From the NCBI RefSeq assembly GCF_001905445.1, contig NZ_LIVQ01000001.1, forward strand, positions 124,001 to 188,000: a DNA stretch of 64,000 bases, written 5' to 3'. A program made the position numbers and the translations under genes. Origin of the DNA: Streptomyces sp. CB00455. Its GTDB lineage: Bacteria > Actinomycetota > Actinomycetes > Streptomycetales > Streptomycetaceae. This document shows positions 34,481 to 43,880 of the stretch, one piece after another; the first letter of the stretch is position 1, and each line of letters begins with the position of its first letter. Below the pieces are notes generated by a model. It was not told the origin of the DNA, did not search any database, and was given only the letters and a program-made list of their open reading frames with translations.

Positions 34481-35851
34481 ATGCGGGACGATGTCGAGGA
34501 GTTCGCGGCGCTGCTGCGCGGGCTGAAGGACCGCACGGACCGGAGCTACGGCTCCCTGGCCCGCCGCCTCAACATGAACACCTCCACGCTGCACCGGTAC
34601 TGCGCGGGCGAGGCGGTGCCGCAGGAGTTCGCGCCCGTGGAGCGACTCGCGGCCTTCTGCGAGGCGACACCACAGGAACGGCTGGAGCTGCACCGGCTGT
34701 GGTTGGCGGCGGTGGCGGCCAAGCAGCGGATGCCTGCGTCCCGCTCGGCGAAGGCGGCGGTCCCGGCGCCGGACGGGGCGCCGGACGCGGACGGGGCGCT
34801 CGTCGAGGAGAGCAGTTCCGCGGAGCTTCCTGGGGACGATCCGACCCCAGGCGGGCAGGCCCCGGACAGGCCGGCCCCGCACGAGCCGGCCCCAGACGGA
34901 CTGACCCAGCACGATCCGGCCCCGGACGGGCCCGACCCCTCCCCCGCTTCCCGCCCCTGGTACCGCCGCCGGCTGGTCCTGGCGTCCACCGCCGTTGCCT
35001 GCGCCCTGCTGGCCACTGCGGGCAGCATGTCCGCCCTGTCGGACGACCGCTCCTCCGAGACGGGGGCCTCCGCCTCTGCGGGCCCGCGGACGACCGCCCC
35101 CGGCACACCCCAGGACTCGGCGAAACCGCCGGCCACCACCTCCCCTTCACCCTCCCCTTCCCCACCCCCCTCCCCCTCCGCGACCGCCGGCGGTCCCGCC
35201 TCGGCCGCGGAGCCGGCCGTCGGCCTGCCCCTCGCCTGGAGCGTCGACTCCCTGGTCTGGGACAAGGGCTGCGGCCACGACTACGTCATCGCCAAGCCGC
35301 CCGCGCAGGTACCTGCGCCGCCGGTGGAACAGGACGCCGGGGCATGGGCGGCGACGCAGGGCGCGGTGCACGGGCAACAGACGAGGGTGCAGATCTCCGT
35401 GCAGGGACGGTCCTCCACGGCCGTGGTCCTGGAGGCGCTCCGTGTCCGCATGGTCAGCCGCGACACCCCGGCCGCCGGAAGCGCGTACGCCATGGGCCAA
35501 GGCTGCGGCGGCGATCTCACGCCCCGCCGCTTCACCGTGAACCTCGACATCGACCGTCCCGTCGCCGGCCCGAAGGACGGCTCGGACGTCGAACGCACCA
35601 TCCCGGCCGTGCACTTCCCGTACCGCGTCTCCGCCGAGGACCCGGAGGTGCTGCTGGTCGACGCCACGACACAGACCTACGATGCCCGCTGGTACCTCGA
35701 ACTCGACTGGTCCTCCCAGGGCCGCACAGGCACGATCCGCATCGACGACCACGGCCGTCCGTTCCGCACCAGCAGCATCAAGGGAATGCCGCACTACTGG
35801 TACGGCACGAACGACGCGGGCGGGCGTGCCTGGGTCCCGTACGACAGCTAG
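34481..35851 (+). CDS. Membrane-anchored helix-turn-helix protein
   Basis: 456 residues; ATG 34481 is chosen because AAGGGA lies at 34466-34471, while an in-frame ATG at 34430 has no site. Residues 5-80 are an XRE-like DNA-binding domain (SYGSLARRLNMNTSTLHRYC, AVPQEFAPVERLAAFC). A Pro/Asp-rich linker (85-160) leads to one transmembrane helix (about 164-186, RRRLVLASTAVACALLATAG). Outside is a Ser/Pro/Thr stretch, then a domain of about 220 residues with paired Cys (DKGCGHDYVIAK, GQGCGGDLTPRRF). It looks like a one-component transmembrane regulator or sensor; the architecture recurs in Streptomyces but the ligand is unknown. Confidence 0.82.
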   Translation: MRDDVEEFAALLRGLKDRTDRSYGSLARRLNMNTSTLHRYCAGEAVPQEFAPVERLAAFCEATPQERLELHRLWLAAVAAKQRMPASRSAKAAVPAPDGAPDADGALVEESSSAELPGDDPTPGGQAPDRPAPHEPAPDGLTQHDPAPDGPDPSPASRPWYRRRLVLASTAVACALLATAGSMSALSDDRSSETGASASAGPRTTAPGTPQDSAKPPATTSPSPSPSPPPSPSATAGGPASAAEPAVGLPLAWSVDSLVWDKGCGHDYVIAKPPAQVPAPPVEQDAGAWAATQGAVHGQQTRVQISVQGRSSTAVVLEALRVRMVSRDTPAAGSAYAMGQGCGGDLTPRRFTVNLDIDRPVAGPKDGSDVERTIPAVHFPYRVSAEDPEVLLVDATTQTYDARWYLELDWSSQGRTGTIRIDDHGRPFRTSSIKGMPHYWYGTNDAGGRAWVPYDS

Positions 35852-36545
35852 TGCGGCGACCGGAAAGGTTCACCGGGTCGCAGCACCAGGGGTTCGCGAT
35901 GGCCGCATTTGCGCATCCCGACGCCGGTCCGCTTCGCGCCGCTTCTCCGCCTCGGTCCCGCCGTCGATCTGGGCGAGCACCGCCGTAGCCCGCTGCCCCA
36001 CCACGCGGCGCCGTGGTGCGGGCGGCCGCCCGCACGGCGACCCGAACCGCGGCAGGAACGGCTGGATGCCGCCGCCGATGGACCGCGGCCCTGTGCCGTG
36101 TCGGCCGCACCCCGGTGGTCGGCCGACCGCCGCGAGTCCGACCGTGACGAGTCGTCTCCGCATCCCAGGGGGCATCCGGGGCATCCCAGGCACTCCCTGT
36201 TTCCCCAGCTCAGCAGGGGTGGGACGGTTCCACCCCTGCAGGTGTGGCGGCAGCTCTTGTCGTCGGTCCCCGGCGTCCCCGAAGCTTTGGGTGTCGCACC
36301 GGCCGACGTCAGAACGACCGCCCCGGCAGCAGCCTGGCAGCGACACCCACCCTGCGTCTGCGTACCGGGACACCCCTGTGCCCGAGTGCCCGAGGTAACC
36401 GCGCCCACTCCTGTCCGATCGGGCAGGCGGGCCGTCCTGTCCTCACACGGGACGCGGACGAGGACGAGGTGGCGACACGTCGGAAGGCGCCTTCGGCACG
36501 AAAGCCGGAGGGCGACCCCATACGGACCAGAGAAGGAAGACCCAC
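35852..36545. other. Intergenic, no firm gene
   Basis: About 690 bp. A minus-strand frame ending at 35870 has a charged tail (AEKRREADRRRDAQM) but no ribosome site or family. A hairpin at 36213-36239 is listed separately. The promoter of the exported protein gene should lie in the last 100 bp. Confidence 0.4.
36213..36239. terminator. Isolated hairpin
   Basis: GCAGGGGTGG-N7-CCACCCCTGC is a perfect 10-bp stem. It lies 360 bp beyond the membrane-anchored regulator, so it could be a late terminator or a regulatory dyad. Confidence 0.4.
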
Positions 36546-37073
36546 ATGAACACGAAGTCCCCCGCACACCGTCGTCCGGGCCGCCGCGCGGCCGTCGCCG
36601 CCGGCCTCGTCCTGGCTGTCGGACTCGGCGTGTCGGCGCAGGCGTCGGCACAGGCCTCCGTCACCGCCCCCGCAAAGGCGGCCTCTTCCGTCGTACAGCA
36701 GCCGGTCAGCGGCACGCCCGGCCAGGCGGTGACCCGGGTCGCCGACTTCTACGGCGCGTACATCGACGCGAAGGGCGACTACACGGACCCGGATGTCACG
36801 CTGGCCACGACGCTCCGCAAGCACTACCTGACGCCCGACTTCGCCCAGCGGCTGGCGGCCTGGGAGAAGGAGAACGGGGCGGACGGCGTCCTGCGTGCAC
36901 AGAACGTCCCGGCTCAGTGGACGGTGACCGACAACGGCCCGGTGGGCAACGGCCATGAGGTGATCGTCACCCTGACCTTCGGCAGTGGGGAGACGAAGCA
37001 GAAGACCAGGCTTTACGTGCTGGTGGAGCGGTACAACCACATCGTCGACATCGAGACGACGAGCGCCCACTGA
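36546..37073 (+). CDS. Secreted DUF3828-like protein
   Basis: 175 residues, ATG 36546 with AGAAGGAAG upstream. The signal peptide spans residues 1-38 (basic n-region, AAVAAGLVLAVGLGVSAQAS). The mature domain has AVTRVADFYGAYIDAKGDYT, TTLRKHYLTPDFAQRLAAWE and VIVTLTFGSGETKQKTRLYV, a pattern close to DUF3828/NTF2-like secreted proteins. There are no cysteines. It is convergent with a TetR gene, with a hairpin between. The function is unknown. Confidence 0.75.
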   Translation: MNTKSPAHRRPGRRAAVAAGLVLAVGLGVSAQASAQASVTAPAKAASSVVQQPVSGTPGQAVTRVADFYGAYIDAKGDYTDPDVTLATTLRKHYLTPDFAQRLAAWEKENGADGVLRAQNVPAQWTVTDNGPVGNGHEVIVTLTFGSGETKQKTRLYVLVERYNHIVDIETTSAH

Positions 37074-37092
37074 CGGCGGAACCGCTCCGCCG
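37074..37092. terminator. Bidirectional hairpin
   Basis: CGGCGGA-ACCGC-TCCGCCG directly follows the stop of the DUF3828-like gene and faces the end of the convergent tetR gene. Confidence 0.6.
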
Positions 37093-37118
37093 GCCCGGGC
37101 CAGGAAGGCGAAGGACCG

Positions 37119-37796
37119 CTATGCGTCCCTTGCGTACACCCCCGCACGCGCGGCCACGACCACAGCCGCGGCCGCGCGGTCGGCGGCGCCTTCGTCGAGC
37201 GGCAGGGCGGTGGTGAGGAGGCGGTAGTAGAGGGGGGCCGACGCCGCGCGGATGACCTCGTGCGGGTCGGTCCCCTCCGGCACCTCACCGCGTACGACGG
37301 CTTGCCGGACGCACGGCGCCCACTCGTCGACGCGCACGGCATAGAAGCCGTGCAGGGCCTGCGCCGCCTTCGGGTCGCAGGTGGCCGCCGCGATCACCGC
37401 TTTGAACAGGGCCCCTTGCCGGGGATCGGCCAGCGTGCGCTGCACCAGCCGGGTGTTCGCCGTCAGGTCCTCGAGGAGGGAGCCCGTGTCCGTTCGCGGC
37501 ACGGACTGCTGGGCCATGTCCAGCAGGAGATCGGTGACGAGGCCGGTGACCGTACCCCACCGGCGGTAGACGGTCGTCTTCCCGACTCCCGCGCGGCGCG
37601 CGATGTCGGCGAGGTCCAGGTGCGTGAAGCCCTGCTCGGCCAGGACGTCGCCGGCGGCCGTGAGCACCGCTTCCCGCACCCGGGCGGTACGGCCTCCCGG
37701 CCGGGTGGTTCCCGGTTCGGTCCCGTCTCCCGTCCCGTCCCCGGTCTGGGTCCCGGCGTCGATCCGGCTGTGTTCTCCGGATTCCGCGAACTCCAT
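37119..37796 (-). CDS. TetR family regulator
   Basis: 225 residues. A Gly/Thr/Asp-rich N-terminal extension (1-35) precedes the DNA-binding domain RVREAVLTAAGDVLAEQGFT, DLADIARRAGVGKTTVYRRW. The C-terminal ligand domain ends YYRLLTTALPLDEGAADRAA, as in TetR_C_11-type regulators. The ATG at 37794-37796 abuts the first of two repeated operator motifs. It is divergent from an aldo/keto reductase gene, which it probably represses together with itself. Confidence 0.9.
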   Translation of the reverse strand: MEFAESGEHSRIDAGTQTGDGTGDGTEPGTTRPGGRTARVREAVLTAAGDVLAEQGFTHLDLADIARRAGVGKTTVYRRWGTVTGLVTDLLLDMAQQSVPRTDTGSLLEDLTANTRLVQRTLADPRQGALFKAVIAAATCDPKAAQALHGFYAVRVDEWAPCVRQAVVRGEVPEGTDPHEVIRAASAPLYYRLLTTALPLDEGAADRAAAAVVVAARAGVYARDA

Positions 37797-37872
37797 AACG
37801 GGACTCCAGTTCCATTAGTTCTGCCGAGTTGTTAGGCTGCCTCCATCTTAACGGAACTGCGGATCCATTAGT
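37797..37872. promoter_or_regulatory. Duplicated TetR operator
   Basis: A 23-bp motif occurs in the same orientation at 37797-37819 and 37850-37872 (consensus AACGGRACTSCRGWTCCATTAGT, written here with IUPAC ambiguity letters over its two copies). Each has imperfect dyad symmetry of the form AACGGR-N8-TCCATT. One copy abuts the tetR start codon, the other lies 31 bp before the reductase start, so each gene has its own site. Confidence 0.7.
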
Positions 37873-37903
37873 CAGGGGTCTGCGGTCTAGAGGGGGGTAC
37901 GTC

Positions 37904-38938
<1,035 letters not shown>

Positions 38939-38969
38939 ATGAATGAGTCCAAGGGGTGTTATTGCAGTC

Positions 38970-38996
38970 AGTGATCACAGGCAGTGAGTGATCACT
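38970..38996. terminator. AGTGATCAC hairpin between convergent genes
   Basis: AGTGATCAC pairs with GTGATCACT around a 9-nt loop, lying between the aldo/keto reductase end and the stop of the convergent merR gene, which it touches. Each arm contains the self-complementary GTGATCAC. Confidence 0.5.
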
Positions 38997-39973
38997 CAGG
39001 GGGCGGGGTCGGGGGGCGGCGCCCACTGCGGCGACTGGGCGTCACGGTCATTGCGCAGGGCCTGGATGAGCCAGGGGTACACCGGAATCAGGTTCGGTAC
39101 CACCTGCCAGCCGTTGACGATCCACACCAGCCGCCAGTACCGGTCCACCCGGGGATCGTGCGCCTCTTCGAACTGCCGGGCCATCCAGTCCCGGAATTGC
39201 GTGTCAGGGATGCGCGCGAACACCTCGGCGAAGCGGCGCACGAGGTCGTCGATGACGGGGGCGGCCCTGTCGCTGCGCGGGTCGATGCCCAACTCCATGG
39301 CCTCGGCCACCCTCTGACGGGTGGACTCCATCAGGTCCTCGCCTGCCACGGCCTCGATGTCGAGCGAGCACCCGGCGGCCTGGTGTCCGGCCGTCCGGCG
39401 CATCCGGGCCCGGAAGTCCTCGTCGCCGACCAGCTCGGCGAGTTCCACCCAGGCGGCGACCTGCTCGCCGGACGCATCATCGGGAAGGTCGGGCGTGGCG
39501 GCGCGAACCACGGCCACCGCGGCCGGGTCGTCATCCATCGTGCCGAAGGTGCCATCGATGAAATCGTCGATCAACCGTCGGCGCTCCTCGCCGGACAACT
39601 GCGTGAGCCTGTGCATGAGCTTGGTCTCCTCGGGACTGGACCCGCGTTCGGCCACGACTCGCAGAACGCTCCGACGCAGTTGCAGCACCCGGATCTGGAC
39701 GTCCACGGCATCGGCGTGCGCCGCGGCGACTTCCGCCACCGAGAGCTCGCGGTCCAGCACCCGTTGGATCGTGGCCAGGTCCATGCCCAGTTCGCGCAGT
39801 GTGCGCAGGAGTTCCAGACGAAGCAGGGCGTCGAGGTCGTAGAGCCGATAACCGGCGGGACTACGGGTGGTCGGCGCCACCACCCCCGAATCGGAGTAGA
39901 AGCGGATGGTCCTCACGGACAAGCCGGTCCGCCGGGAAAGCTCCCCGATCGAAAAGAGGGTCGTAACGTCCAT
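38996..39973 (-). CDS. MerR family regulator with large effector domain
   Basis: 325 residues, ATG at 39971-39973. The N-terminal MerR helix-turn-helix and wing are textbook: FSIGELSRRTGLSVRTIRFY, SDSGVVAPTTRSPAGYRLYD, LLRTLRELGMDLATIQRVLD. The C-terminal 200 residues form an all-helical domain (MHRLTQLSGEERRRLIDDFI, WLIQALRNDRDAQSPQWAP) seen in actinobacterial MerR proteins of TipA-like or unassigned type; there is no Cys metal-binding loop. A perfect dyad 15-35 bp before the start implies autoregulation. The original target may have been the broken MFS gene upstream. Confidence 0.9.
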   Translation of the reverse strand: MDVTTLFSIGELSRRTGLSVRTIRFYSDSGVVAPTTRSPAGYRLYDLDALLRLELLRTLRELGMDLATIQRVLDRELSVAEVAAAHADAVDVQIRVLQLRRSVLRVVAERGSSPEETKLMHRLTQLSGEERRRLIDDFIDGTFGTMDDDPAAVAVVRAATPDLPDDASGEQVAAWVELAELVGDEDFRARMRRTAGHQAAGCSLDIEAVAGEDLMESTRQRVAEAMELGIDPRSDRAAPVIDDLVRRFAEVFARIPDTQFRDWMARQFEEAHDPRVDRYWRLVWIVNGWQVVPNLIPVYPWLIQALRNDRDAQSPQWAPPPDPAP

Positions 39974-39988
39974 GTCCCCCACTCTGCT

Positions 39989-40007
39989 GTCTCCAGCCGG
40001 TGGAGAC
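39989..40007. promoter_or_regulatory. MerR operator
   Basis: GTCTCCA-GCCGG-TGGAGAC is a perfect 7-bp dyad with a 5-bp spacer, a size and symmetry normal for MerR sites, 16 bp before the merR start codon. Confidence 0.75.
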
Positions 40008-40036
40008 TCAAGGCCGTTCCCCCGCCGGGCCCCGAC

Positions 40037-40183
40037 CGGGCTCCTACGAGTTACTGGAGCATGCGTCGCCACCAGGACCAGTACGGCCAGTCCGACGGCG
40101 GCGCCCGCACCCGAGCCGGTGGAGGCGATGCCCGAAGCGATGCCCTGCCGGCGGTCGGGGACGCCGGTGGCGGCGGGATGAAC
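40037..40183 (-). pseudogene. DHA2-type MFS drug transporter fragment
   Basis: A minus-strand frame reads GVPDRRQGIASGIASTGSGA then GAAVGLAVLVLVATHA, matching the conserved helix 13/14 region of EmrB/QacA drug exporters (GxASGxxxTxxxxGxAxGLAVL). Nothing before or after it makes a complete gene; related fragments in other frames continue to about 40260. It is probably a decayed efflux gene once paired with the MerR regulator. Confidence 0.45.
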
Positions 40184-40309
40184 CCGGCGGCGGTCGCGCC
40201 TGTGCCGGCGATTCGTCCTGCGGCGGCGGTGGCGGATCCTGCGGCGAGTGACGCATCGGCCCAAGGCCGCCAGGCACCTCGGGCAACCGGCCGACGGGCA
40301 CGCTCTACC

Positions 40310-41296
40310 GTGTCCCCTGTGACGACTCCGAACGCGAGCGCCGCGGCACTGCTCGCCGCGATACCCGACCTCGCCCCGTACGCCCGCCGAGTCACCCTGC
40401 TCCGCCCGAGGTCGGGCCGGCCCACTCCCCTCGACAGCCATGTGGGGGGCCCGTTGCTGTGGCCCGCCGACGAGCCGTGGCCCGTGTGCGAGGGGCCGCA
40501 CCTCGTCGAGGTACGGGAGAAGCTCTCCGAAGCGGACCGGGAAACCTGGCAGCAGATCGACCGTGCCATGCGAGAGCGGCGGGCGGGACGGGCGAACGCA
40601 GCGTACGAGATCACGCAGGCGGAAGCCGAGGCGCAGACCCGCATCATGGACGGCGCCGGAATGCTCGACATGATCACGTGGGAGCTGGTCCGCCGGGTAC
40701 CGGAGCCTGCGGTGCCGGGCGTCCCGCTGGTGGCGGTCCTCCAGTTGCGCGCGCAGGACGTTCCGGCCCTCCCCTGGCCGGAGGGCATGGACCTGCTACA
40801 GGTCCTGTGGTGCCCGCGGGAACACTCCGACCTGCCCGGGCAGTCGTACTACTGGGGGCCGTCCGTCGAGCTGCGCCACCGCTGCGCCGCCTCGGTGACC
40901 GGCGCCCTGCTGCAACCACCGTTGCCGGTGGACGCGGTGGCCTCGTACCTGCCCCGGCCCTGCGTCCTCGATCCGCTGGAGGTCGTCGACCTCCCGGACG
41001 GGGACGAGCTGCCCGCCGGACTGCTCGCGCGCGCCGAGACCTGGGCGGAGGGCCACGACACCGAGTACCACCGCGACCTCTCCTGTCAGGAGGGGTGGAA
41101 GGCCGGGGGCTGGCCCAGCTGGCACCTGACGGACCTGGTGCCCGTCGACTGCCCGGCCTGCGGCGCACGGACCCGTCTGCTCCTGACGGTGGACAGCGGG
41201 GGCGACCCGGACCTCAGCGTCGGCCGCCACGGTGAACTGCGCGTCTTCACCTGTCCCGTGGACGCCTCGCACCCGTTCCGCCTGAACCTCCAGTAG
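40310..41296 (+). CDS. DUF1963-like hypothetical protein
   Basis: 328 residues if GTG 40310 is used; GTG 40319 is equally possible and neither has a strong ribosome site. The sequence shows DSHVGGPLLWPADEPWPVCE, PLVAVLQLRAQDVPALPWPE, LLQVLWCPREHSDLPG and, near the end, CPACGARTRLLLTV with CPVDASHPFRLNLQ, a possible zinc-binding Cys set. The GGxPxxPxDEPWP then LxFLxQL pattern resembles the YwqG/DUF1963 family, whose function is unknown. It is soluble and stands alone. Confidence 0.65.
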   Translation: MSPVTTPNASAAALLAAIPDLAPYARRVTLLRPRSGRPTPLDSHVGGPLLWPADEPWPVCEGPHLVEVREKLSEADRETWQQIDRAMRERRAGRANAAYEITQAEAEAQTRIMDGAGMLDMITWELVRRVPEPAVPGVPLVAVLQLRAQDVPALPWPEGMDLLQVLWCPREHSDLPGQSYYWGPSVELRHRCAASVTGALLQPPLPVDAVASYLPRPCVLDPLEVVDLPDGDELPAGLLARAETWAEGHDTEYHRDLSCQEGWKAGGWPSWHLTDLVPVDCPACGARTRLLLTVDSGGDPDLSVGRHGELRVFTCPVDASHPFRLNLQ

Positions 41297-41467
41297 CGCG
41301 GGCCGTCGGCCGGCGCCGCGGGACAGCTCGGGCAGGCCCTCACGCGCGCGGGTGGTTCGAGAGCGGGCAACACGACCTGCCGCATCCCTGCGCTTCGGGC
41401 TGCGGCTCGGTCCTCGGGTAGCGGCTGGGCCGGTCCGGAACCGCCCGGCCGCCAGGCCCCGCGCTGG

Positions 41468-41495
41468 ACAGATAGTCTGTGCGCAGATAATCTAC
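41468..41495. promoter_or_regulatory. Repeated AGATA-type dyads upstream of SRPBCC-marR
   Basis: ACAGA-TAG-TCTGT (41468-41480) is a perfect dyad; GCAGATAATCTAC at 41483-41495 is a related weaker copy containing AGATAATCT. They lie 36-63 bp before the SRPBCC start and are candidate sites for the MarR protein encoded by the second gene. Confidence 0.55.
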
Positions 41496-41530
41496 GGACA
41501 GAACATCGCGTCCAGCGGAGGAGACCTGCC

Positions 41531-41947
41531 ATGTGGGACTACGAGCACAGCATCGAAACCGGAGCCACCCCCGAAGCGGTCTGGGGGCTGTGGGCCGACG
41601 TGAAGAATTGGGGCACGTGGAACGCCGAGATCGAGAAGATCGAAATCGACGGCCCCTTCGCGCCGGGCAGCCGGATCACGATGACCCCGCCCGGGGACGA
41701 GCCGATCCTGCTGAGCATCGCCGAGGCGGTCGAAGGCGAGAAGTTCGTGGACGAGGCCCGCTTCGGTGACCTGCTCCTGCGCACCACGCACCGGATCGAC
41801 CGCCTCGATCAGGAGCGGATCCGCCTGGTGTACCGGATGGAGATCACCGGCACCGGCGCGGACGAGGTCGGTCCGCAGATCGGACCCGGCATCACGGCCG
41901 ACTGGCCACAGACGATGGCGGCGCTGGCCGCACTGGCCTCGCGCTGA
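41531..41947 (+). CDS. SRPBCC family protein
   Basis: 138 residues, ATG 41531 with GGAGGAG upstream. A START/Bet v1-like fold is evident: YEHSIETGATPEAVWGLWAD, VKNWGTWNAEIEKIEIDGPF, GSRITMTPPGDEPILLSIAE and ITADWPQTMAALAALASR as the long C-terminal helix. Such proteins bind hydrophobic ligands or act as polyketide cyclases. The stop shares a base with the start of the MarR gene, so the two form a coupled operon; the MarR ligand may be related to what this protein binds. Confidence 0.82.
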   Translation: MWDYEHSIETGATPEAVWGLWADVKNWGTWNAEIEKIEIDGPFAPGSRITMTPPGDEPILLSIAEAVEGEKFVDEARFGDLLLRTTHRIDRLDQERIRLVYRMEITGTGADEVGPQIGPGITADWPQTMAALAALASR

Positions 41948-42375
41948 TGGCCCTCGGCCCGGGCGAGAGCCCCGGGTTCCTGTTGTGGCACGCCACGCTG
42001 CGCTGGCAGCGTGACATCGCCGCGGCGCTGGCCCCGCTCGACCTCACGCACGTGCAGTTCGTACTGCTGGCCTGCACGTGGTGGCTCAACGGACAGGACG
42101 AGCACCCCAACCAGCTGGCCCTCGCCCGTCAGGCGGGCACGGACGTCAAGATGACCTCCCAGGTCCTGCGCGCCTTGGAGCAGAAGGGTCTCGTCGAGCG
42201 CGAGGTCGATCCGGCGGACACCCGCGCCAAACGGCTGCGCGTCACCGGAGCGGGCGCCGAATTGGCACCGCGGGCGATCGAAGCCGTGGAGGGCGTGGAC
42301 GCGCGGTTCTTCGAGCCGGTGGCCCGCGACCAGGCAGTGGCGCTGCTCGGCCGCCTCGCCCACCCTCAGCCCTGA
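41947..42375 (+). CDS. MarR family regulator
   Basis: 142 residues, ATG overlapping the SRPBCC stop. Winged helix: LDLTHVQFVLLACTWWLNGQ, PNQLALARQAGTDVKMTSQV, LRALEQKGLVEREVDPADTR then AKRLRVTGAGAELAPRA. This is the normal MarR scaffold with the D-x-R-x-K/R-x-L wing motif. It is probably autoregulatory through the dyads before the SRPBCC gene. Confidence 0.88.
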   Translation: MALGPGESPGFLLWHATLRWQRDIAAALAPLDLTHVQFVLLACTWWLNGQDEHPNQLALARQAGTDVKMTSQVLRALEQKGLVEREVDPADTRAKRLRVTGAGAELAPRAIEAVEGVDARFFEPVARDQAVALLGRLAHPQP

Positions 42376-42879
42376 CGCGCCCCGCCCAGGACGCAGGGCA
42401 GGCCGCTGGCACGATGACGCGCGCCAGGCCCGGGGGTCACGGTCTCGGCTGCCGTGACGGACGGCGGTGACGATTGGTCCACGCCGCCCCGCCGGGCGGC
42501 ATCGATCAGGCCGCCTGTCTGCGTGGCTGTTGCACCGCGACAGTGGCCGCCGAGTTCCGGTGGCGGGCCGCCGCCGAGGAGCAGGCAGCAAGTCCGACGT
42601 CCTCGCCGCGCGGGGCGCCGGCACTGCGGGGGGCCGCGCGCGGATCCGGCCGGAGTGGGAGCGGCTGTTCCAGATCGGCACCCGCCGGCTCACCCCCGGC
42701 TCACCCGGCGGCGGGCGCTCGCGCCCGCGCTGTGCGGCCAGGTTTCTGGAACTCGGCGGCGCGCGCGTCCGGCCGGCCCGGGCGGCCGGGCGCGGCTGGA
42801 CGGCCGGGGGCGGCCGCCCGGGCCGGCCGGGTGGGCGCGCGGGCGGGACGGCCTGCGGGCCACCGGCCGCGGGGCGGCT
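42376..42879. other. Intergenic, extremely GC-rich, no gene supported
   Basis: About 500 bp with no frame resembling a known family on either strand; composition is GGCCGG/GGCGGG-rich. It separates the marR gene from the convergent 3' end of a DHFR-like gene and may be decayed coding DNA. Confidence 0.4.
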
Positions 42880-43524
42880 TCAGTCCTCGCGACCGGCACC
42901 GCGATCGGGTGCGCTCATGTCCCCCGTCCCGGGCGTGCCATCGGCGAGCCCGTAGCGCAGGTACACCGTGCCCTTCGGGCCGGCTGCCGGCGGTTCGAGG
43001 AGAGTGACGTTCGTGGGCACCGCACCCTCACCGAACACCTTTTTCCCGACACCCAGCACGATCGGGTGCACCCAGAGGTCGAGACGGTCGAAGAGCTTCT
43101 CGCGCAGGAGGGTCTGCACCAGGTTCAGGCTCCCGACGACCTTCACGTGCTCGTGACGCTCACGGATCTCGCGCACCGCGCCTGCCAGGTCCGGACCGAG
43201 CTGCGTGGATCCGGCCCACGAGAGGTCGGGCCTGCCGCGAGAGGCCACGTACTTCGGGACACCGTTGAAGAGCGCGGCGATCTCGTTGTCCTGTCCGCCC
43301 TCCTGGTGCGGCCAGTAGGCGGCGAAGATGTCATACGTCCGCCGGCCGAGCAGGAGGGCGTCCGTGCCTTCGTACGCGGCACTGACCTGCGCGCCCGCGA
43401 CCTCGTCCAGCAGGGGTGCCTGCCATCCGCCGAACGGGAAGCCCGCCGGATCCTCGTCGGGGCCGCCGGGCGCCTGCCCGACGAGGTCGAGGGTTGCGAA
43501 CAGCTCGATGTGGATAAGGCCCAT
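42880..43524 (-). CDS. Dihydrofolate reductase-like (RibD C-terminal) protein
   Basis: 214 residues. ATG 43522-43524 with GGGAGC upstream is preferred over the longer open frame. The fold is that of RibD_C/YwjB-like reductases: GLIHIELFATLDLVGQAPGG, GTDALLLGRRTYDIFAAYWP (GRxTY/F motif), HEHVKVVGSLNLVQTLLREK and FDRLDLWVHPIVLGVGKKVF. It is an NADPH-dependent reductase by family; the physiological substrate is not known. The C-terminal 20 residues are variable and polar. Confidence 0.85.
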   Translation of the reverse strand: MGLIHIELFATLDLVGQAPGGPDEDPAGFPFGGWQAPLLDEVAGAQVSAAYEGTDALLLGRRTYDIFAAYWPHQEGGQDNEIAALFNGVPKYVASRGRPDLSWAGSTQLGPDLAGAVREIRERHEHVKVVGSLNLVQTLLREKLFDRLDLWVHPIVLGVGKKVFGEGAVPTNVTLLEPPAAGPKGTVYLRYGLADGTPGTGDMSAPDRGAGRED

Positions 43525-43769
43525 GACGTGCTCCCGATGCGTTGTGTGTCCCGTTCGGTAGGTAGACCTGTGGGCACCGGCAGACTCATCGCTGCGACGG
43601 CGCCCCGGCCTCATGCTCATCGGCCGCCCTCCGTCAGGCGACCCCGGCGGCGCGCCGCACCCCACCACCGGCTACGGCGCAGAACACCAGTGGCACGGGA
43701 GCCAGGACGGCGCACACGGCAAGGAGTACTGCCCCGGGTGGGCCCACTCGCGGGGCCCGGCGCCCGACC

Positions 43770-43865
43770 GTGAGCGAGCGGCTGCGGAGCCGCCCGCTCA
43801 CGGTCCTTCCCCGTCCGATGCTTCCGGTTCCTGATCGACCGACTGAGGAGGGGCGGTCGATCAGG
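43770..43865 (-). terminator. Two strong hairpins downstream of LPMO-like gene
   Basis: CCTGATCGACCG at 43830-43841 pairs perfectly with 43854-43865 (12-bp stem, 12-nt loop), 16 bp beyond the LPMO-like stop. A second hairpin at 43770-43801 has 14-bp arms with one mismatch and a GCGG loop. In tandem they should end leftward transcription before the DHFR-like gene. Confidence 0.75.
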
Positions 43866-43880
43866 CGGGAGGAAATGCGG

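Noticed and set aside
36213..36239. Hairpin considered as a riboswitch or attenuator for the exported protein at 36546
   Set aside because: It is about 300 bp upstream, a simple stem only, with no conserved aptamer features visible.
38970..38996. GTGATCAC repeats considered as an attachment site or insertion footprint
   Set aside because: No integrase, transposase or flanking duplication is present; the position between convergent genes fits a terminator better.
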